This document shows positions 31,684 through 41,489 of a stretch of 57,591 bases of DNA, in pieces. Both the position numbers and the translations under genes were made by a program. Every line of letters starts with the position of its first letter. Positions within the stretch are counted from its first letter, which is position 1. The notes below the pieces were generated by a model. That model searched no databases, had not been told where the DNA came from, and saw nothing but the letters and a program-made list of their open reading frames with translations. This DNA comes from Anaerolineae bacterium (GTDB lineage Bacteria > Chloroflexota > Anaerolineae > 4572-78 > J111). Location of the stretch: NCBI GenBank assembly GCA_023382535.1, contig JAHDWA010000061.1, positions 1-57,591 of the forward strand, given 5' to 3'.

Positions 31684-34600
31684 TTATCGGTACTCCTGAC
31701 CCCATTTCTTGGCTCTATCGTCAGCGATCGGCGGATTGTTTGGGCTAACTGTTGTCTGTCCAATGGTTTTTGTAACCAATCAACAATTCCCTGATCCAGC
31801 AACTCTTTTGATCCGGTTTCCAGAGGATAACCGGTTAAAGCAACGACTTTGACGGTGGGGTACTTGGCCTGCAAGCTTTGAGCTAAAATAGTCCCGCCCA
31901 TCTCAGGCATGGTCATATCAGTCAAAACCAAAGCAATCTCAGCATGAAAATCATCATATATTTCCAGGGCCTGGCGGCCATTGGCCGCAGTTATCACCCG
32001 ATAACCGAGATTCTCGATCATTACTCGTGTAACTTCCAGAACAGCCAAGTCATCCTCTACCAATAAAACGAGTTCACCATGCCCCTCGATAGTTTCAGTC
32101 TCAGTCGTTTGGGGTGTTGTTTTTGACATAGGGGCTATTGCGGGAAGATAAACTATGAAGTTGGTGCCCTTTCCGAATTCGGTCTGAACATCAATGTACC
32201 CTTCGTGTTGAGTGACAATACCATACACTTGGGCTAAACCCAGTCCGGTCCCTTTGCCCACTTCCTTTGTAGTAAAAAAAGGCTCAAAGATGCGCGGTAA
32301 TGATTCCGGTGGGATGCCAACGCCGTTATCTGAAACGGATAGCAGAATCCAAGGGCCTGGAGGCATCTCTGGATAGGGCGGCTGCTCACCTGGATTTAAA
32401 GTGAAGTGAGTTAGCCGGAAATGCAGGATACCCCCAACCGGCATCGCATCTCTGGCATTAACTGCTAAATTTGCCAGAACCTGCTGAATCTGGGTTGGAT
32501 CGCCGTTAAGTTTGTAAGTGTCGTAGCGGGTCGGTTCAATTTCGAGAACAATCTGAATATCTTCGGGAATGGTACGCTCCAGAAGTTGTATTGTTTCCTT
32601 AAGAAAAGCGGCCAAATCTATGGGACGCTTTTCGGCAATGGATTGCCGGCTAAAATCCAAAATTTGGCGGATCAAAGCAGCAGCCCGCTGACCTTGCTGG
32701 ATGATGCGTTGCAGGTCCTCGTCAACCGCTGGTGGGATATGAGGATCAAGGCGGGCCAATTCGGCAAATCCGATCATGCTGGTCAAAATATTATTAAAAT
32801 CGTGAGCAATCCCTGCCGCTAACTGGCCTACTGCCGCTAACCGGTCCTGCTGCTGAACACGTTCTTGCGCGGCCCGTTCGGTCGTCACCTCTCGAATCAC
32901 CAGAATCCAGCCGCCCGCCTCAGGCCCCACTGCCACCGGCCTGGCCGCTACTTCAAAAAGTTGGCGTGGAAAACTGATTGATTCTACTTCTCGAGATAGG
33001 CCGAGCGTATCCCGATCTAAAATTAGATCTATGGGTTGGTCACCCAGGTAATTTAACTGGTCCCCTGGATTGGCAGGCGTGAGTACGGTCAAGAATTTTT
33101 GGGCTGTTTGGTTAGCCAACACCATGCGTAGCTCTGAGTTTAACAAAATGATGCCATCGGGTAAATGTGCCACTAAACTTTCCAGGCGTTGATACTCGGC
33201 GGCCAAGAGAAGTTGCAGCCGCTGGATGGACTCGCTAGCCTGGTTGGCTATAGTGCGCAATAAACGAGCCTGATCCTGAGTAAACCGATTGGAATGTTCT
33301 GTGGCAATCAGCAGCAATCCTGCCGGGACTTCGTCAACTACAATCGGAACTTGCATAATTGAGGCTAAATCTTCAAGGAGGGGCCAGATAGTGTTCTCAT
33401 TTTTTGGCTGAATACGCCGTACCTCCAGAGATTTGGTTAAAGGCTGGTTAAGAACGGCCCTCATAATCTCTTGGATATCGGCTTCAACTCGATCTGAGAG
33501 AGGACGTTGACTTTGAATGACCAGAGTATTAGCTGCTTCCGTTACCAGCAGAATGGCTGCCACATCATGGGGAATTGTCCGGTAAAGATGGAGCAGGATG
33601 AGACGGATGATATCGCTGAGCTGAGTAGCCTGGCCTAAAGCCTGGGTAAGTTCGTAGAGAACTTCAAGCTCAAAAGTACGTTCGGCGACGCGTACTTCCA
33701 GTTTGGCGGCATGACGCTGCACCTGCTCGTACAACCGGGCATTTTCAATGGCTATGGCGGCTTGAGCAGCAAATTGGGCCAGGAGGGTGGCATCTTCAGC
33801 CGTGAAGTGCCGTTGGGTGTTATCGGCAAAGATACTTAATACTCCCAGGGTTTCGTTACCCCACCGGATCGGAGCGCCTACGACGGTCAGCCCAGGAATG
33901 TCTGCCCATACCCCTGCTTTTCCGGGCCATAGCTGAAAATCTTCAACAATTAAGGGCTGACCGCTATTCCAAACTGTGCCTGAAAGTCCTTCACCTGGCC
34001 TGAGGATTAATCCGGGTGGTCCTGCTTTTTGTCCCAGGGCTACCACTAATTCCAGTACCTGGCGTTCAGGACGATACATAAAAACATCTCCGCCCTCGGC
34101 ATCAAGAAGCTGTATCGCGTGTTCGACAATCTGGCGCAGGAGTATGTCTAAATCACGGAGAGCCGTCAAATCTTGCGAGATTTGGTGCAGCGCTTCCAAT
34201 TGTTGAGCCTGACGCCGGGTTTTATCAAATAAATGGGCGTTTTCGAGCGCAATCGCTGCATGTTGAGCAAAGGTGCTGACAATAAAAACATGTTCTTTGG
34301 TGTAAAAACCAGGCTCGCACTTATCCAAATTCAGCGCACCGATAACTTTGTCGCGCACCAGCAAAGGTACAGCTAACCAACTTCGAATGTACTCATCGCC
34401 TGCAATTTTAATCCAACGCGGATCCCGCTGAACATCAGGGATAATTATTGGCTCTGTGTTCTGATGCAGTTGCTTATGCAACTCACTTTCCTGGAACCTG
34501 AAAGGCAGCTTCAAGCCGGGAGTATTAGGGGGCAGGCCGCGGCCTGCTTTAATTTGAAAGGCATGGCCTTCCTTTAACATGATTGAAGCGCTGTCATAAG

Positions 34601-35804
34601 CAATCACTTTGGCCAGACTATCAAGGACTCGATTCATAACTTCGTTCGGGTCCAGGGTAGCTGCTAGTAAGGCCCCAATTTCCCGGAGCGAGTCAGAGAG
34701 GCGCCGGGCCGTTTCGGCTGCTTGAAAGAGCTGAGCATTCTCAATAGCAACAGCAGCCTGGTTGGCGAAAGCCTGGGCTAAATCTGCTTCGGTTGGACCG
34801 TAGGCTGCTATTTGCTGGCTGTCAAGGGTGACATAACCAATAAAGCGTTCCCGCACCACTAGCGGTACCGCCATCCAACTGCGAATATAGTAGGTATCTC
34901 CCCAATGTTTAAAATGAGGTTCGAGCCGGGCATCAGGCAGGTATAGGGGTTGATGGGTACGCTTTAGTGTCTCTAAAAAGGGGTCATTACTGTCTACCGG
35001 AAAGCCCTGCCCAATGATCTGTTCTGGAAAGGGGAGGCCTTTACCAGCAACGGCCCGCAGAAAACCCCCTTCCAGCAAGAAGACACTCGCACTATCGTAG
35101 GGAATGACTTGTTCCAGGTGGGTCAGAATATTATCCAGCACTCGTTCAAGGTTGAGGGCTGAAGTAAGAGCCGCCGCCGCCTCACGTAAAGTTTCAGCTT
35201 CACGCCGGCGGCGGGCTTCTGCCTCAAAGAGCCGGGCGTTTTCCAGGGCCAATGCAGCCTGGCCAGCAAACACAGCCAGGTGTTCGGTATGTTTAGCTTG
35301 ATAGAAACCCGGTTCTGTTTTATCTAATGAAAAAAAAGCAATGACTTGCCCCTGCGCCACAATTGGAGCGCCTATCCACGAACGGACGTGGCCCCAAACT
35401 TCACCGTTTAACCAATTAGGGTCAGTTGAAGTGTCGGAGATGAGCAGAGGTTCCTTACTCTCAGCCATCTGGCGCAGGTTGGGGGTTGTTGCTAAATTGA
35501 AAGATAACGCAGCGGCTGCGCGGGCAATTTCCGCTCCGAATTTTTCGTGGCCGCGCGTACGGACAACACGAGCAAATCCCTGGTCGAGCAGAAAAACATT
35601 TCCCGTATCGTAGGGGGCCAACCGGCTCACTTGATCGAGCAGGCGGTCGAGGACTGTATTAAAATCTAGAGTGGCATTTAAAGCTGCACCAACTTCCCGG
35701 AGAGCTTCAGCCAATTCGCGTTGCTCTCGTTCGACTTCTAACAAGCGGGCGTTGGTAACATCATTATCAGTAATAGTTGGAATTTTTGTCTCTGCCATAA
35801 TCAT
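31680..35804 (-). CDS. Soluble hybrid histidine kinase with five GAF domains, PAS and receiver
   Basis: 1374 residues, no membrane span. It contains five GAF-like domains in series (about 30-195, 205-365, 370-530, 540-705, 735-890), recognisable by repeats of the pattern (I/A)PYDS..VFLLE...(I)RSWxAVPL(V) and ending xxxQAALALENARLFE. A PAS-like domain follows (about 890-1000), then HisKA with GIAHDFNNILTSM near 1040, HATPase (DNGVGIPPESLPRIFEPFFTTKEVGKGTGLG) and a C-terminal receiver with Asp in ALVLTDMTMPEM. The HDFNN type of HisKA differs from the HELRTP type of its partner. Starts possible at 35804 or 35798. It heads a two-gene operon with the 1160-residue kinase. Confidence 0.93.
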   Translation of the reverse strand: MIMAETKIPTITDNDVTNARLLEVEREQRELAEALREVGAALNATLDFNTVLDRLLDQVSRLAPYDTGNVFLLDQGFARVVRTRGHEKFGAEIARAAAALSFNLATTPNLRQMAESKEPLLISDTSTDPNWLNGEVWGHVRSWIGAPIVAQGQVIAFFSLDKTEPGFYQAKHTEHLAVFAGQAALALENARLFEAEARRRREAETLREAAAALTSALNLERVLDNILTHLEQVIPYDSASVFLLEGGFLRAVAGKGLPFPEQIIGQGFPVDSNDPFLETLKRTHQPLYLPDARLEPHFKHWGDTYYIRSWMAVPLVVRERFIGYVTLDSQQIAAYGPTEADLAQAFANQAAVAIENAQLFQAAETARRLSDSLREIGALLAATLDPNEVMNRVLDSLAKVIAYDSASIMLKEGHAFQIKAGRGLPPNTPGLKLPFRFQESELHKQLHQNTEPIIIPDVQRDPRWIKIAGDEYIRSWLAVPLLVRDKVIGALNLDKCEPGFYTKEHVFIVSTFAQHAAIALENAHLFDKTRRQAQQLEALHQISQDLTALRDLDILLRQIVEHAIQLLDAEGGDVFMYRPERQVLELVVALGQKAGPPGLILRPGEGLSGTVWNSGQPLIVEDFQLWPGKAGVWADIPGLTVVGAPIRWGNETLGVLSIFADNTQRHFTAEDATLLAQFAAQAAIAIENARLYEQVQRHAAKLEVRVAERTFELEVLYELTQALGQATQLSDIIRLILLHLYRTIPHDVAAILLVTEAANTLVIQSQRPLSDRVEADIQEIMRAVLNQPLTKSLEVRRIQPKNENTIWPLLEDLASIMQVPIVVDEVPAGLLLIATEHSNRFTQDQARLLRTIANQASESIQRLQLLLAAEYQRLESLVAHLPDGIILLNSELRMVLANQTAQKFLTVLTPANPGDQLNYLGDQPIDLILDRDTLGLSREVESISFPRQLFEVAARPVAVGPEAGGWILVIREVTTERAAQERVQQQDRLAAVGQLAAGIAHDFNNILTSMIGFAELARLDPHIPPAVDEDLQRIIQQGQRAAALIRQILDFSRQSIAEKRPIDLAAFLKETIQLLERTIPEDIQIVLEIEPTRYDTYKLNGDPTQIQQVLANLAVNARDAMPVGGILHFRLTHFTLNPGEQPPYPEMPPGPWILLSVSDNGVGIPPESLPRIFEPFFTTKEVGKGTGLGLAQVYGIVTQHEGYIDVQTEFGKGTNFIVYLPAIAPMSKTTPQTTETETIEGHGELVLLVEDDLAVLEVTRVMIENLGYRVITAANGRQALEIYDDFHAEIALVLTDMTMPEMGGTILAQSLQAKYPTVKVVALTGYPLETGSKELLDQGIVDWLQKPLDRQQLAQTIRRSLTIEPRNGVRSTDK

Positions 35805-35924
35805 TGCTCTATTATAACTGAGATAGGGTTACTGACAACAAACATCTACCTTGAGCTGCATTTACTATTCAAGTGTTTTGGCAGAAACAACTTGATCCTT
35901 TGGTTTAGCTCCTTTAAACAAGAG

Positions 35925-37379
35925 TTAGGTCAAAGAAGATTGAACGTGCTCAGTTGATAAATCTGTCAATTCTTGAACGATCTTTTGGATGTGCTCAATG
36001 CTTTTAGCCTGAGTTTCAGGGTCAGGTTGAATTAGGGGCAGTTCATTTAACTTTTCAGCTAAGATCAGGCTCAAGCTATTAATTTTTTCCACTTTTTTGC
36101 TTAGTTTTCGCTGAGACGTAACGGCACGAGCCATATCCTGGGCATAAACCAACATTTGCTGGTGAATAACGTCAAGCCGATTGTCTATGGAAATTTCAGA
36201 CGATTCATTGATAGCCGGGAGCATCATCCTAAAGACACTCCCCTGACCCAGTTGGCTCGTAACCCAAAGTTGCCCCCCGTGCCGTTCGACACCGCGCTTG
36301 ACGATGGTCAAACCTAGACCTAGACCGCCAACAGCTCGAATCAAGTGCTCTTCAACCTGATAAAACTTATCGAAAATTTTATCAAGTTCAGTCTGAGGAA
36401 TGCCAACCCCGGTATCCTCAATTTCAATGATAACCCCTGTTTTCTTGGATACGTCAGTGATTGAAGAAGCCGAAGGCAGATGGTACACCCGGATAAAGAT
36501 TTTACCTTGGGATTTATTGAACTTGACCGCATTTTCCAGAAGGTGGTAAATGACCTCAGTCAAAATTCGTTGATCGGCTTGGATAATAATCGAGTCGCGG
36601 GGCAGGTCAAGTTGGTAACTTAACTCCTTCGCCTTGATCTGCGGCTGTAAAATGGTCAGGCATTTATGTAAAAGCCGGTTTAGATCTATATCAGAGATAT
36701 GGAGATTATCTTCCGTTAAGTGCTGAGCGGTGGCAAAATCTACCAACTCATCAATAATACCTTTTAGGCGCTCGGTTGATTGCAGAATTAAATCCATAAT
36801 TTCTACTGCCACACCGTTATCGCTGTCCTTCAAATCCTCTTTCAAAACCGAAACAAAACCCATAACCCCGGCCAGGGGAGTGCGCAGTTCGTGGGCTGCA
36901 ATATTTACAAATTCACTCTTTAAACCTTCTAAGCGTTGTCGCTCCGTTAAATCGTGAAAAACCAGTACCCAATCCTGCCCCCCATTTAAAGGAGAGAGAT
37001 TGACTAAGAGTGTCCGGGCAACTGGTTCGGTGATCTGTATTTCGACACTGCCTAATTTATCTGTCCCGTTAGTTACCGACTGCATGCTTTTGACTAAAGC
37101 TTCTACGGGTAGTAACTTTGAAAGTGGCTGACCCAGGCAGTCGGTTTTTTGTTCTAACAAGGCCAGAAAACGAGGATTCGCTTCAACCAGGTTTAAATTG
37201 CGGTCTACTACAGCCAGGCCAGTGGGTACATAATCAAAGATGGCTTGTAATTTTTGCGAAGTTATTTCTAGTTCTTTGCGCCGCTCTTTTTCAAGAGCAT
37301 AGAGTCGGGCCAAGTCTCGGCCATAAGCCTGGGCCTGAGCATAAGCTTGCTGAGTTTCTAGATGGTTATTGTCAGTCAT
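35925..37379 (-). CDS. PAS histidine kinase with helical N- and C-terminal extensions
   Basis: 484 residues, soluble. Coiled-coil N-terminus (residues 12-45), PAS 45-145, HisKA with phospho-His in AAHELRTPLAG (H163), and HATPase (HLLENAVKFNK, DTGVGIPQTEL, GLGLGLTIVKRGVERHGG) to about residue 380. The C-terminal 100 residues are an unusual helical extension, and residues 409-430 resemble the N-terminal helix (YAQDMARAVTSQRKL against YGRDLARLYALEKERRKEL). ATG follows AGGAG. It lies between the kinase/LuxR pair and the large hybrid kinases, so a shared network is likely. No ligand can be deduced. Confidence 0.92.
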   Translation of the reverse strand: MTDNNHLETQQAYAQAQAYGRDLARLYALEKERRKELEITSQKLQAIFDYVPTGLAVVDRNLNLVEANPRFLALLEQKTDCLGQPLSKLLPVEALVKSMQSVTNGTDKLGSVEIQITEPVARTLLVNLSPLNGGQDWVLVFHDLTERQRLEGLKSEFVNIAAHELRTPLAGVMGFVSVLKEDLKDSDNGVAVEIMDLILQSTERLKGIIDELVDFATAQHLTEDNLHISDIDLNRLLHKCLTILQPQIKAKELSYQLDLPRDSIIIQADQRILTEVIYHLLENAVKFNKSQGKIFIRVYHLPSASSITDVSKKTGVIIEIEDTGVGIPQTELDKIFDKFYQVEEHLIRAVGGLGLGLTIVKRGVERHGGQLWVTSQLGQGSVFRMMLPAINESSEISIDNRLDVIHQQMLVYAQDMARAVTSQRKLSKKVEKINSLSLILAEKLNELPLIQPDPETQAKSIEHIQKIVQELTDLSTEHVQSSLT

Positions 37380-37459
37380 TGTGATACTCCTGTTAGGCCA
37401 GCAATCTAATCCTGAAAGGATAAACGTGTTTAAGGCTAAACCAAATCATAGGGGGTGAA

Positions 37460-38134
37460 TTACTCATCTGACCGAGCGATCAGCTTCTGGAAAGCTTCCC
37501 GCCGAGTGGTAGCGCCGACAATTTCATAACCGGCTTTGATATACCCGCGGACGGTATTTTCGGAGAGATGCAAGGTTTCGGCGATTTCAAGCGCCGACAT
37601 GCCCTCAAAGCAAAAGAGCCGCATGACTTGCTCGACTCGCTTGGTCAGATCAACATACCGCTTGCCTTCCGGCAGAATTTCAGCAGGCCGTTCATCAATG
37701 AGGCCGCTAAATTTGCCATAAATCAGGCGAGCGATCGACTCAGTAATAACAAAACTGCCATCTTTGACACGCTCGATGGCGCTGCCTAACCCTTCGGCAG
37801 CATCATTTTTCCAAATGTATCCATCGGCTCCCACCTGCATCGCCTCCAAAATTGAATTTTCATCGCGGCTGGCTGAGAAGATAAGAATACTGGTCTGTGG
37901 TAACCGTTTCTTCAAGGGAACGATAACCTCAAGGCCGCTCTCGCGAGTATGTTTGAAGTCCAGATCTAACAAAATGATGTCTGGCATCAAGATATCTAAT
38001 TCAACCATTGCTTCGGCAATACTGGATGCTGATCCCACCACCTCAGTGCGTTCGTCCCTGGTTAATAAGCTTGTCGTGGCCTGTCGCACATAGAAATCGT
38101 CATCAATGATGAAGACTTTAATAGGATACATCAT
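37460..38134 (-). CDS. LuxR-family (NarL-like) response regulator with atypical receiver
   Basis: 224 residues: receiver (1-125) and C-terminal LuxR-type helix-turn-helix (about 165-215). The acidic pair is in FIIDDDF, the phospho-Asp in DIILLDLDFKHT, Ser in ILIFSAS and Lys in GYIWKND. The usual MP after the Asp is replaced by a longer DFKHTRESG loop. The HTH reads GMSALEIAETLHLSENTVRGYI, followed by the unusual AGYEIVGATTRREAF. The ATG overlaps the upstream kinase stop as ATGA, so the two form a coupled two-component pair. Confidence 0.9.
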   Translation of the reverse strand: MMYPIKVFIIDDDFYVRQATTSLLTRDERTEVVGSASSIAEAMVELDILMPDIILLDLDFKHTRESGLEVIVPLKKRLPQTSILIFSASRDENSILEAMQVGADGYIWKNDAAEGLGSAIERVKDGSFVITESIARLIYGKFSGLIDERPAEILPEGKRYVDLTKRVEQVMRLFCFEGMSALEIAETLHLSENTVRGYIKAGYEIVGATTRREAFQKLIARSDE

Positions 38135-39231
38135 TTTTCATCCTTACCTGCCGGCGGCAATTTGACTATAAAAGTAGTGCCGACCCCCTGCTCACTTTCT
38201 ACTTCAATAACTCCCTGGTGTTGGTTGATGATGAGATAACTAACAAAGAGACCTAAACCAGTGCCGGCACCGTGCGCTTTTGTAGTGAAAAAAGGATCAA
38301 AGATACTGCTAATATGTTCCGGGGCAATACCTTCGCCAGTATCACACAGAAATACACTAATAAATTGATTGTGGGTTTCGGGATCGCCGTTTGGAGGCTT
38401 GACTGTAATTGTAAAGTCACCGCCCTGAGGCATAACATCAAACGCATTCAAGGCGATATTAATAACAACTTGCTCTAATTGACTGGGATTGCCCCTGACC
38501 AGGGCCAAGTTTTCGGCGTATTGGAGCACAACATTAATATTTTGTTTATGAATCCGGGGGGCCAGCAGAGCCAGGGCATTATTGATCACTTTCACTACAT
38601 CTACCGAAATCGTTGTGGTCGGGTCATTCCGGGATGCGTCAACCAGTTGGCGGAGCATGTCGGAGGCCCGATTGGCAATATTAGTAATGTGACCGGCAAA
38701 TTCTGCTATCTCTGTACTGCCGTTGTTGGCCGCCTCCTGGTAAATCAACTTGGCATACATCAGCAGCGGGGTAAGGATGTTATTCAACTCATGGGCAACA
38801 GTAGCGGCTACTTGTCCTACTGTTGCCAGTTTCTCGGCCCGAATCAGTTGTTGTGAAGTTAGCTCCAGACGGCGCTGATGCTCCTTCTTCTGACGCATCG
38901 CTTTTACCAGGTCACGAGCATATTGCATGGCCTGAGCATAGACAATGTTGTCAACTTCTTTTGACGAGGCAGGGAGGGGCAGGGGGGTAAGGATATCACT
39001 ACCCCTGGGCAGCGTTTGATTCAGCAATGCCTGTAAATTTATCTGCACCTGGAAAAGATTGGCCAGCATATCTTCTTCGCTGGGCGTAAGCCGGCCTTTG
39101 AGCGAAGCTGCCAGGGTAACGAGTTCATGATTCAGCGTTTGAGTCAAGGTGCCTATCTCATTATACCGCATTTCTTCAACACTGTTCACAAGCAAGTTCC
39201 TGTAATTAAGAATTGTCTGCGTATTTATCAC
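38131..39231 (-). CDS. Soluble sensor histidine kinase (HisKA-HATPase)
   Basis: 366 residues with no membrane span. The first 95 residues are helical without a known sensor; residues 98-130 form a coiled coil (YAQAMQYARDLVKAMRQKK). Then HisKA with TVAHELNNILTPL (H147) and HATPase (NIALNAFDVMPQGG, DTGEGIAPEHISSIFDPFFTTK, GTGLGLFVSYLIINQHQG). The start is GTG with GGGAAG upstream. The gene overlaps its LuxR regulator by 4 bases. This HELNN-type kinase is probably of the NtrB/DctB-like group. Input is unknown and may come through the coiled coil from a partner. Confidence 0.9.
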   Translation of the reverse strand: MINTQTILNYRNLLVNSVEEMRYNEIGTLTQTLNHELVTLAASLKGRLTPSEEDMLANLFQVQINLQALLNQTLPRGSDILTPLPLPASSKEVDNIVYAQAMQYARDLVKAMRQKKEHQRRLELTSQQLIRAEKLATVGQVAATVAHELNNILTPLLMYAKLIYQEAANNGSTEIAEFAGHITNIANRASDMLRQLVDASRNDPTTTISVDVVKVINNALALLAPRIHKQNINVVLQYAENLALVRGNPSQLEQVVINIALNAFDVMPQGGDFTITVKPPNGDPETHNQFISVFLCDTGEGIAPEHISSIFDPFFTTKAHGAGTGLGLFVSYLIINQHQGVIEVESEQGVGTTFIVKLPPAGKDEK

Positions 39232-39352
39232 TATTTACTTCCCTAATTATATACGTACATAAGCCAAAATGGAAGATGTACTGCTTTTGGGTATCCAATA
39301 TTGTTGAGCTAATCTATACGGTAACCTGGACCAAAGATTACAGCCCCGGGTT

Positions 39353-41359
39353 TCAACGACCACTGGTCAGGAGTGGTAAAAAAACAGTGGTTAATGGTTG
39401 GATGACTTGAAATTCTTGACTGGCAAAATTACTTTCGACAAAACCATCAGCATCAGTTGCAAACGTTTCAATCAAATACGTTCCCGCTTCAACTAGATTA
39501 AGTGGCACAATAAAAGGCTCATAATCATCATCAAATAGACCGTCCTGAGCTAGAGCTAATTGCCATGGACCCTTATTAACTCTAAATTCAACCTGAGCAA
39601 TCTGACCCCTCTGAGTGTGATAAGCGATCCCACTGAGGTTTAGAGCCTGGTTAGCGACCGTATTATCCGGCGCGTAAAGCTCAGTATTAGGGCCAGGATC
39701 AAACGGGTCGGGGATGATTACGGTTGAAGAGGCAAAAGGGTCCGAAATATTGCCGGCTGAGTCAAAAGCGGCAGCCTCCAAGAGATATAGCCCAGGCTCA
39801 AGCAGGGCGGAGACGATCCGGTAATCTTCATTGATTTCATCAAAAGCGCCATCGGCAGCCAGAGCCGGTTGCCAACTACCGCCATTGAAGCGGTACTTGA
39901 CACCGGTTAAAGTGTTAATAGTGACACTGGCCCGATTGGGGGAAGGGTAAGGGATAATCTGAGCTGCTCCACTGCCCGTAATCTGCCGCTCATTTCGGCT
40001 AATTTCGCCCAGGGTAATGGTTAGTTGAGTATCCAGGGGGTCGAGAATATTATCCTTATCACTATCACGCCAGCCAATTTGTCCGGCGGCGTAGGAATCA
40101 ATAGCGCCTAAAGTATAAGGATAAATCTGGCCGCGCATAATGCTGTTTATATTAGACAAACAACCGCTGGTCTCGCTGTTTTGATTTTCGACGTTGAGAT
40201 AGCCGGAGCGACGGGTACAAGCTTGGGCAGCACCGCCATACTGATCAAGCGCCTGGAAAATGTGACCCATCTCATGGGCAGCAACGGCATCCATGTTACT
40301 GGGACCATAGCCATTATTGCCATACGTCAGCACTATAAACGGGCCGCCCAGATAGGCATAAGCAAAGTATCCGTCCTTAAAATGATTATCAGCATCGGCT
40401 GAACTGTCAACGACAAAAATGGTAAAAGCCCAGTCTGTTTGATACAAAGTGCGCAGGGCATTGTCGTAATTACGCACACTGGCGAAGTAGGAAGTGCTGT
40501 TATATCCCAGGGCCTTCATGGCATCTGAAATCCAGTACTGCTGGTCAGTAAAGGGGCGGGTGATCGGTTCAACGCCGGTCGGCAAAGGCGCGGAAAAATG
40601 ATCGTCATAAACAAAACTTAGCTGAGCTTTTGATTCTAACTTGGCCCACCAATTGAGTGCAGCCAGGGTTTCATTAAAAACAAGTTGTTTCTCATCGTAA
40701 GTCCAATTTTCAGTTGAAGGATCTACAGCGCCGTTGCTCTCAACCAAAACGATGCCCACTGCCACCGAACCAGCCATATACTCACTGGTTTGATAATAGC
40801 CGGGTGTAAAGGCAGCCGCTGCATTACTCAACTCCTTGCCTACTGGCACATCCGGGGCAGTAAAGGCGTCCTCATGATGGCTGCTTTGGGCTTCGGCGAT
40901 CAAACTGGAGGCTGGGAGAGATGGTTGGGGAGTAACCATGTTATTCCAGGCGCTGGCAAAGCGACGCGCTGCCGGACCATAACTATCCACCGTGGCTAAC
41001 TCGACTACCTGAGTATAAACACCGGCTACCCCTGGTAAAGGAATCAGGTGCGGCAGGAGTTGAGGCGGTACTTTGGCAATGAGCGCTTGATATGGCAGGA
41101 TATGATCGGTATGCCCGCCACGGTCCTTAATGAGGTGCTGGATTTGGGTTAGCAGACCTCTATCATCGGCTGTTAACAGAATAAAAGTCTGAATCAGCCC
41201 ATCGTTTTGAGCCGGCTGACTGGTCGTTTGAACTGTCTGATCGAGATTAGCCACTGCTTGATAGCCCAGAACCGGATTCGGTAAAACAAAACTAACGTTA
41301 ATTGCCAAACCGATAAGAAGTAAAACTTTAGCGATTTTAGGAGATAATCTGGTAGACAT
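39353..41359 (-). CDS. Secreted metallopeptidase-like protein with Ig-like repeats
   Basis: 668 residues. An N-terminal signal peptide of about 32 residues points to export. A zinc site HEMGHIFQALDQYGG near residue 363 is of the HExxH type, in a domain of unclear family. The C-terminal third holds two related beta-rich repeats of about 95 residues (GSWQPALAADGAFDE... and GPWQLALAQDGLFDD...), likely Ig-like. The very end reads TTVFLPLLTSGR, a hydrophobic C-terminal motif. No RBS is evident before the ATG. It stands alone between convergent and same-strand neighbours. Probably an extracellular or cell-surface hydrolase; substrate is unknown. Confidence 0.75.
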   Translation of the reverse strand: MSTRLSPKIAKVLLLIGLAINVSFVLPNPVLGYQAVANLDQTVQTTSQPAQNDGLIQTFILLTADDRGLLTQIQHLIKDRGGHTDHILPYQALIAKVPPQLLPHLIPLPGVAGVYTQVVELATVDSYGPAARRFASAWNNMVTPQPSLPASSLIAEAQSSHHEDAFTAPDVPVGKELSNAAAAFTPGYYQTSEYMAGSVAVGIVLVESNGAVDPSTENWTYDEKQLVFNETLAALNWWAKLESKAQLSFVYDDHFSAPLPTGVEPITRPFTDQQYWISDAMKALGYNSTSYFASVRNYDNALRTLYQTDWAFTIFVVDSSADADNHFKDGYFAYAYLGGPFIVLTYGNNGYGPSNMDAVAAHEMGHIFQALDQYGGAAQACTRRSGYLNVENQNSETSGCLSNINSIMRGQIYPYTLGAIDSYAAGQIGWRDSDKDNILDPLDTQLTITLGEISRNERQITGSGAAQIIPYPSPNRASVTINTLTGVKYRFNGGSWQPALAADGAFDEINEDYRIVSALLEPGLYLLEAAAFDSAGNISDPFASSTVIIPDPFDPGPNTELYAPDNTVANQALNLSGIAYHTQRGQIAQVEFRVNKGPWQLALAQDGLFDDDYEPFIVPLNLVEAGTYLIETFATDADGFVESNFASQEFQVIQPLTTVFLPLLTSGR

Positions 41360-41489
41360 AGGACAGATACAGGTACAGTTTGAAGTAACTAATGCCTGTA
41401 TAATAACATCATTTAAGACTCAGCAACACCCCTAAAATTGGGGGAAAGTTGCGTAACTGGATTTGAGGACCAGAACTTTAATGTTTGGA

